Origin: Uloborus plumipes
Lineage: Eukaryota; Arthropoda; Arachnida; Araneae; Uloboridae
DNA: 64,000 nt
Assembly: GCA_038373865.1 (NCBI GenBank)
Contig: JAXGGA010002041.1
Coordinates: forward strand, 62,001-126,000
Reading direction: 5' to 3'
In this document: positions 58,443-64,000 of the stretch, piece by piece
Layout of the letters: each line of letters begins with the position of its first letter
How positions within the stretch are numbered: the stretch's first letter is position 1
Position numbers and translations under genes: made by a program
The notes under the pieces: model-generated
The model's database searches: none
The model's input: only the letters and a program-made list of their open reading frames with translations
Told to the model about the DNA's origin: nothing

Positions 58443-58753
58443 GGCAGGGATTCAAGTGAAACAGCACTGCGATCGCTTCGAATTGCAATCGCTACTGGAA
58501 GTGAATTACATTATCATCAACTTAACTTGGCATGACGTCACTACGAGTGGAGCCAATAAGAGCTCACAAGCACTCAGCGATCTCCTCTTATTCGCCAAGT
58601 AGGCTGTGACGTTTTATCTAGCTCGTTTTTCATAGGCAAACGTCACGATGTTTTTATCAAGAAACGTTCTAATGTAGCATGTTCTAATCTTCTAATGTTC
58701 ATTTCCAGTAGCGATTGTAATTTGCGATGGCCTGTTTCACTTGAATCCCTGCC
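58443..58753. mobile_element. Harbinger-like MITE, copy 4
   Basis: GGCAGGGATTCAAGTGAAAC and its complement, with TTA on both sides. The related copy at 34598-34625 gives the empty site (CTCGTTTAGTTCTTGACAG in inverse), confirming a 3-bp duplication of TTA. Confidence 0.88.
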
Positions 58754-58790
58754 TTAGTTTTTGACAGAACTTCTTGGTTTTCCCTACTAT

Positions 58791-60007
58791 TCCTTGCCGT
58801 CTTAGGCGCAGTAAAATTAAACTTTAATAAAATGGTTAATGTCACGTCACTCTTTATACCTGACATATTTTTAGCTAATTTAGTTCCAATCCCTCCTTCC
58901 TTTCGGATAAAATAAATTTAATGCATAAAAACACTAATTAATTTCATTTAAATGCCAATTTTCTTGTCAAATGCCAAGTTCAAATTTTTAATGTTAAATC
59001 CCAAATATTAATACTAAATCTTGTGTTAAAAATACCAAACCAGTAGTGCTGCTTTGGTACATAGAAATCAAGTTAAACAAAAATGTATTTTCGATTGTAA
59101 CACCCTCTTTGAAAAGACACCTGTCTCTTTTAGAGTCCACCTGTGTATCATATTTTGTTTGAGTTCTCAAGTTAGTTTTCGAGATATAAGTCATAATCAA
59201 CAGAAGAAAAAAAAAACTTGGAACTTTAACAACTAAGTTTTAAGAGAGAGAAGTTTTCAATTCGTCCATAACCCTTTTGAGTGATTGGTACCAAACACTA
59301 ATCAGCACAAATTCACATGATGTACAGCGACTTCGGATGCTTTTGTGCATGCCTCAGGTCTCTACTGATTTTATCAAAACAAGGGTGATGGTGATCAGAT
59401 ATAAGGAATATGCAGAGATTTTGCTTTGATTTTTTTATTTTCATTGGGCTCCTTTATTTGACGTGTTGGTTTACGTTAGTGCTTTTTTCTTTTTTAATTG
59501 AGACCACATCTTATCAGTTCTAGAAAAATGAAATAAAATTGGACTAAGCAAGCAGTACTACCACGGTGCATTTTCTTAAACCTACACTGCATGATTTTTT
59601 TTTCATTAAACACATATATATGTTTTTAATGTTATAAGAAAACATTGGAACACATTTTTAAAAAAATAATTTTGAGGATAGATGGTTGTATTTGTTTTAA
59701 TAATACATAAAACTTGCTTTTTATGCTTGAGTTGCCTTATGCATGGTCATAAGTAAAAATAGTCCATGTATCCAATTGGCAACGCTATGCAGTGTAGGGT
59801 TAATCAAAGCAATCACCCGTTATGAAATAGAACCATTCAACGGTGCTGGGCGCGTCTTTCGAAGGTTGGACAGTAACGTTGTATTGAAAACACAAAATTA
59901 TTATGAGATTCAAAGAACACTCCGAGGTAAAGAAGTATTCGAATTATAAGGCTCCGAGTTATCAAGAGTCGGCTGCATTCAATTTCTGGGGATACCCCGC
60001 CTTCATT
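58791..60007. other. No recognised gene or element
   Basis: AT-rich to mixed sequence. The part from 59810 to 60007 is GC-richer and could be exon-like, but I see no paired splice sites in one frame. Confidence 0.35.
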
Positions 60008-60349
60008 GTTTATCACAGTGGTGGCCAACCCGCGGCACGCGTGCCACAGTGTGGCACGGCAGAGCAGCAGGAGTGGCACGCGAAGACTTGTAGAAAATTT
60101 TTAAAAATTGAGGGCATAATACCAAAAACTAAGACTCTTTACCCAGAAAAATAGAACCATGAGCTGACATGTTTCAGGAGGCTGACATACCCATTGCCAA
60201 CACAATTGTACTTATCATTAGTTTTGGACATTCAAAAATTTATACAAAAATCTCAAATATTACAACACATGCAAAAAAAAAAAAAACAACGAAGATATGT
60301 TTACTGCTTAATTTTTGTTGTTTAAATTAATAACGTGCATACTTAATGC

Positions 60350-61066
60350 TAGGGATGCACCGATAAGCAAATTGGCCGATCACCGATTAATCGGTTGTTG
60401 ATAATCGGCTGATTAATCGGCTGTGCCGATTAATGATAAGAATGATTGTTTTTCGACCACCAATTTTGCCATCAGTGTTTTTCCTCTCTTATGCAATTCC
60501 AAGTTTAGAAATAGTAAGTAATTTATTTCTGAGAGAAGATTTTTTTTCCATTTTCCTAGTTTTCACAAACTAATTTCAACATTTTATCAAATTTCTTAGA
60601 ACCAATTTTCATATTATTATCAATAATATTACTAACACATTGCTAGTTATGTTAATTGGGACATAAAAAAGGGGAGAGTTGGAGTCTGTAGTGAGCACTC
60701 CAATTTATTTTTAATTCATATTTTCTAATAATTAGCAGCAATTTATTTCAATACTTTTATTCTTTGAATATTAGAGGTTATCTAAAAGCACTGTTAAGGA
60801 GAAAACTATCGCCACATGAAAAATGTTGCAACATTGTCTTTGTAAATTATTCAAAGTAGGGGAGTTAGTTAAAAAAAAGCTTTATATCGTCTGTGAGGAT
60901 TATTATTACTGTTAATAAAATTATTCATCGTAGTTTCTTAGTGAAGGTATACCTTAAAGAATAATATTTGAAAAATATTTTTTCGCCCGATTAATCGGCC
61001 CGATTTTGCCGATTATTAATAATCCGTAAAGTGGCCGATTATTGCCGATTAATCGGTGCATCCCTA
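60350..61066. mobile_element. Small hAT element with CGATTAATCGG-rich ends
   Basis: TIR TAGGGATGCACCGAT and complement, exact 8-bp duplication CTTAATGC at 60342-60349 and 61067-61074. Both subterminal regions repeat GCCGATTAATCGG. 717 bp, non-coding, nested in the hAT at 60016-63933. Confidence 0.92.
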
Positions 61067-61939
61067 CTTAATGCTTGAAAAAATTTCTGCTAAATCATTA
61101 ATTTTAAAAGATGTTTCAGTACTGATTGTATCGTGTTTGTACCACCATGCACCAATTATATGAGCTAGCTTTGTGTGAGTTTTGCGGCAAGAAAGAGCAT
61201 TACATTCAGGTTTTGAATTACTTGTCAGCGATATTTGTGCGTAACACGAATGAAACTTTCGATGCTATAGAAGAATTTTTGGATTTACGGCTAAATACTT
61301 TCAGCGCCAGGTGAGGAAATGTTTGAAGAAGTTAACTCTGTCACTAAGATAAAGAAACCATCGGTATCAAAATTCGGTATTGGTGGCAGAAAAGGAGTGC
61401 CTTAAGTGTTTTTTGCTGCATTGCTTGAAATTTATTTTGGAAGACAAATTTTTAAGGCTCATTGAATAGGGTCGAGTAACTTGTCAACCTTTTCTCAGGT
61501 GAAAGTTTTTTAAAAAAAGTGAAGAGGCTGACAAGTTACTCCTTCATTGAAATGTGCCCCGATAGCTATATAAAGGAAAAATACTCACGCTGTTTTAGAA
61601 TTTGAGGGAATGTGTTTTAAAATATCTTGAAGGAATAAGGGAATGTTATTTACGAATGAATATTAGCAATTAAATTCAGCTATTTCGTACTTTATTGTCT
61701 GACGCCTAAATAATTCAAATTTAAGATTTTAGGGCAAACATTTTTCCCTAAACCCATATAGATCGTACACATTCCTTTACAATGAAACTTCCAAACAATT
61801 TATTTCTCTTGACTTCGAAGAAAAAAGATTAACACATTTCACATCAATACTGGAAGTAGCTACCCAAAGGTAATAATGTCCTCAGGATTGATAGTAAAAA
61901 GTTTACATCTGTTTTGAAGTATGCATTCAGTAATATATA

Positions 61940-63153
61940 CACTGAAGTGACAAAAGTCATGGGATAGCAATATGCAAATTTTCAGATGGCAGTAGCATCG
62001 CATAGAACAGGTATAAATGCGCAGTGCTTTTACAGAGCTTTCATTTCTGTTCAAGTTATGTGAAGAGGTTTTAACGTAATGATGACCGCACGACGTGAAT
62101 TAACAGACTTTGAACGCGGAATGTTAGTTGGAGCTAGACGCATGGGTCATGCCATTTCGGAAATCGTTAGAGAATTCAACATTCCCAGATCCACTGTGTC
62201 AAGAGTGTGCCGAGAGTATGAAATTTCAGGCATAACATCCCACCATGGACAGCGCAGTGGTCGACCGCCTGCACTTAAAGATCGAGACCGGCGACGTCTG
62301 CAAAGAGTCGTAAATTCTAACAGACAAGCAACACTGCGTCAAATCACCGTAGAAATCAATGTGGGACGTACAATGGACGTGTCTGCTAGAACTGTGCGGA
62401 GAAATTTGGATTTCTTGGGCTATTCCAGCAGAAGACCGACTCGAGTGCCTTTACTGACAGAACGACATCGCTTGCAGCGACTCTCGTGGGCACGTGAGCA
62501 TATCGGTTGGTCCCTAGATGAATGGAAAACCGTGGCCTGGTCCGATGAGTCACGATTTCAGCTGGTAAGAGCCGATGGTAGGGTTCGAGTGTGGCGCAGA
62601 CCCCACGAAGCCATGGACCCAAACTGTCAGCAAGGCACTGTTCAAGCTGGTGGTGGCTCCGTAATGGTGTGGGATGTTTTTTCATGGCATGGACTTGGTC
62701 CTCTAGTGCGACTGGACCGAACATTGACTGGAAATGCTTATGTGCAGCTACTTGGAGATCACTTGCAGCCATTCATGGACTTCATGTACCCAAACAACGA
62801 TGGGATTTTTATGGATGACAATGCGCCATGTCACCGGGCCACAACTGTTCGCAATTGGTTTGAAGAAAATTCTGGACAATTCCAACGAATGATTTGGCCA
62901 CCTAGATCGCCCGACATGAATCCCATTGAGCATTTATGGGACATCATCGAGAGGTCTGTTCGTGCCCAAAATCCTGCCCCATCAACGCTTTCACAATTAT
63001 GGACGTCTATCGAGACAGCATGGCTCAATATTCCTGCAGAAGACTTCCAACGACTTGTTGAGTCCATGCCACGTCGAGTTGTTGCACTTCGCCGGGCAAA
63101 AGGAGGGCCGACACGATATTAAGAGGTATCCCATGACTTTTGTCACTTCAGTG
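61940..63153 (+). mobile_element. Complete Tc1-type transposon, copy C
   Basis: Same TIRs as copies A and B, TA on each side, 1214 bp. Four bases are missing from the 5' untranslated part relative to A and B (TTATGTGAAG against TTATTCATGTGAAG). Confidence 0.95.
62079..63122 (+). CDS. Tc1-type transposase, copy C
   Basis: Uninterrupted 347-residue transposase, starting at the first of two tandem ATG codons. D156, D247 and E284 and both DNA-binding regions are intact. Two differences from the other copies: D instead of A at position 199, just after the glycine-rich box, and I instead of T at 289, shortly after the catalytic E. The first may affect folding; otherwise the frame looks functional. 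Confidence 0.95.
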   Translation: MMTARRELTDFERGMLVGARRMGHAISEIVREFNIPRSTVSRVCREYEISGITSHHGQRSGRPPALKDRDRRRLQRVVNSNRQATLRQITVEINVGRTMDVSARTVRRNLDFLGYSSRRPTRVPLLTERHRLQRLSWAREHIGWSLDEWKTVAWSDESRFQLVRADGRVRVWRRPHEAMDPNCQQGTVQAGGGSVMVWDVFSWHGLGPLVRLDRTLTGNAYVQLLGDHLQPFMDFMYPNNDGIFMDDNAPCHRATTVRNWFEENSGQFQRMIWPPRSPDMNPIEHLWDIIERSVRAQNPAPSTLSQLWTSIETAWLNIPAEDFQRLVESMPRRVVALRRAKGGPTRY

Positions 63154-64000
63154 TAGTTTTGATGAGTTTTAAGATGACAAAAAATTACTGATGTTTTCAA
63201 ATTCTTCGTCCATTTCTTTGCAAGACATTACTTGTTGTCTACCCAAAATCCAAACTAAAATTGCCGACATGTTGCGTCTTATAGCATTGGAAATCAAGTA
63301 TAGAAGCCTATTTCCATTGCCAGTCATCCAAATTACATTGAATTTTGCAAATTTGTACCAACAACTTTTTTTTATTTGTTACACACTTTAGCTGTCTGGT
63401 GCTGTCGTAAATTTTGTTCAAAAAATGTTTGTGAATAAATATATTTTTTAATGAATATAAAAAGAATTATAATAGTATTGAATGCTAACTGATAGCATTT
63501 AAAACCCTCACATGTGTTAGTTTTTTCAAGAACTAATTCTAAAATTAATAACGGGATAAAAGAGGGACCCATCCATAAGCCATATTAAGCACTGACCGTT
63601 TAGTTTTTAGAATCTTTTTTTTTTTTTTTTTGTTATTTGCTTATATTTTAAACACAACCCTACTGACTGAGCGTATAAAAGTTTTTTTACGCTATCTCTT
63701 ATACTAGGATTTTTTTCATTTGTTTTATCATTTTCACCCCTCAGACTGACGTGAAAAAATGTATTAGTTAATTGTACTAGCTAAAAATGTACTAGAAAAT
63801 CACCGAGTCAGTCAGCAAATAATCTTTTTTAACTTTTTAAAAATTTTCAGCTTTTTGAAAAAATTGAAAGTGGCACGCCGAACTTTTTTCACCCAGAGAG
63901 TGGCACTCTTCCCAAAAAGGTTGGCCACCCCTGGTTTATCACTTGCACAGCGATGATTTTCTCGCTCAGGAGAAAAGGTTATTTTGTAAGGTAACATTCA

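Larger units (their letters stand above)
54005..58790. repeat. GAGCCTACTTTCCCG repeat, copy 2, inverted and heavily interrupted
   Basis: Begins AGCCTACTTTCCCG and ends around GTAGGCTCGTTTAG...TTTTTGACAGAACTTCTTG, the inverted form of 34598-36092. It keeps inverted copies of the GATCTTTC/GAACNNTTC tandem units (57545-57965) and the poly-T block (58195-58390). Interrupted by the elements at 54209-57545 and 58443-58753. Confidence 0.6.
60016..63933. mobile_element. hAT element with CAGTGGTGGCCAACC ends
   Basis: TIR CAGTGGTGGCCAACC and complement of CAGGGGTGGCCAACC, with exact 8-bp duplications GTTTATCA at 60008-60015 and 63934-63941. Subterminal GTGGCACGC-type motifs occur at both ends. It contains the smaller hAT at 60350-61066 and Tc1 copy C at 61940-63153. 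No intact transposase is left; a short open stretch at 61126-61314 is not recognisable. Confidence 0.9.

Noticed and set aside
59743..60154. Two overlapping plus-strand frames near the hAT at 60016
   Set aside because: One frame runs into the hAT TIR and neither has paired splice sites or recognisable similarity.
1..64000. CRISPR arrays, bacterial operons or phage genes
   Set aside because: No direct repeats with unique spacers, no Shine-Dalgarno-led gene series; composition and transposons are eukaryotic.

Overview
This window is eukaryotic, AT-rich, non-coding-heavy DNA. I read it as arthropod, and the mix of Tc1, hAT and Helitron families makes a spider-like arachnid plausible, though nothing here fixes the species. 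Almost everything that can be recognised is transposable-element DNA. Elements are inserted inside one another, and many are bounded by terminal inverted repeats (TIRs) with exact target-site duplications (TSDs). Host gene content seems to be limited to two short putative exons on the + strand (42401-42581 and 53322-53429) whose reading phases fit each other.

Layout. 36-17.6 kb: a palindromic MITE; two related non-autonomous Helitrons in opposite orientation (953-2667 and 11535-13282); two hairpin-capped elements (2975-3578, 4672-6086); a foldback array of ~175-bp units (3722-7189) interrupted by other insertions; a TA-targeting element (7192-9300); a Harbinger-like MITE; a complete Tc1-type transposon (13585-14802); and two elements of an unassigned type with GGGYGATTCTC ends (15230-16178, 16368-17612).

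18.4-38.0 kb is the most striking block. A 14-bp TIR pair (CAGGGTCGGACTGG) at 18456 and 38012 is flanked by an identical 8-bp duplication, ATGACGTC, so about 19.6 kb behaves as one hAT-type insertion. Inside it sits a second hAT-type element (22797-33708). That element carries a broken hAT transposase and a ~280-bp tandem repeat that has received several Helitron-type insertions. It also hosts a 35-bp-TIR transposon (23157-25884) encoding an unusual D/D/D protein with a spliced last exon. A third hAT (34442-36528) and a small hAT MITE (36886-37055) lie in the right part of the block.

38.0-64.0 kb: clusters of palindromic MITEs (38945-39953, 40746-41399), putative exon A, further MITEs, a second complete Tc1-type element (49033-50250, minus strand), putative exon B, a rearranged repeat block (54.0-58.8 kb) with tandem repeats and a tRNA-derived SINE, and a hAT element (60016-63933) that contains both a smaller hAT (60350-61066) and a third complete Tc1-type copy (61940-63153).

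How the parts work together: the three Tc1 copies have intact 347-codon transposases and could in principle have been mobile recently. Most other elements lack an intact transposase and would depend on enzymes encoded elsewhere. The best candidate for something poorly described is the D/D/D transposon at 23157-25884. The giant nested hAT and the Helitron-rich tandem array are next.
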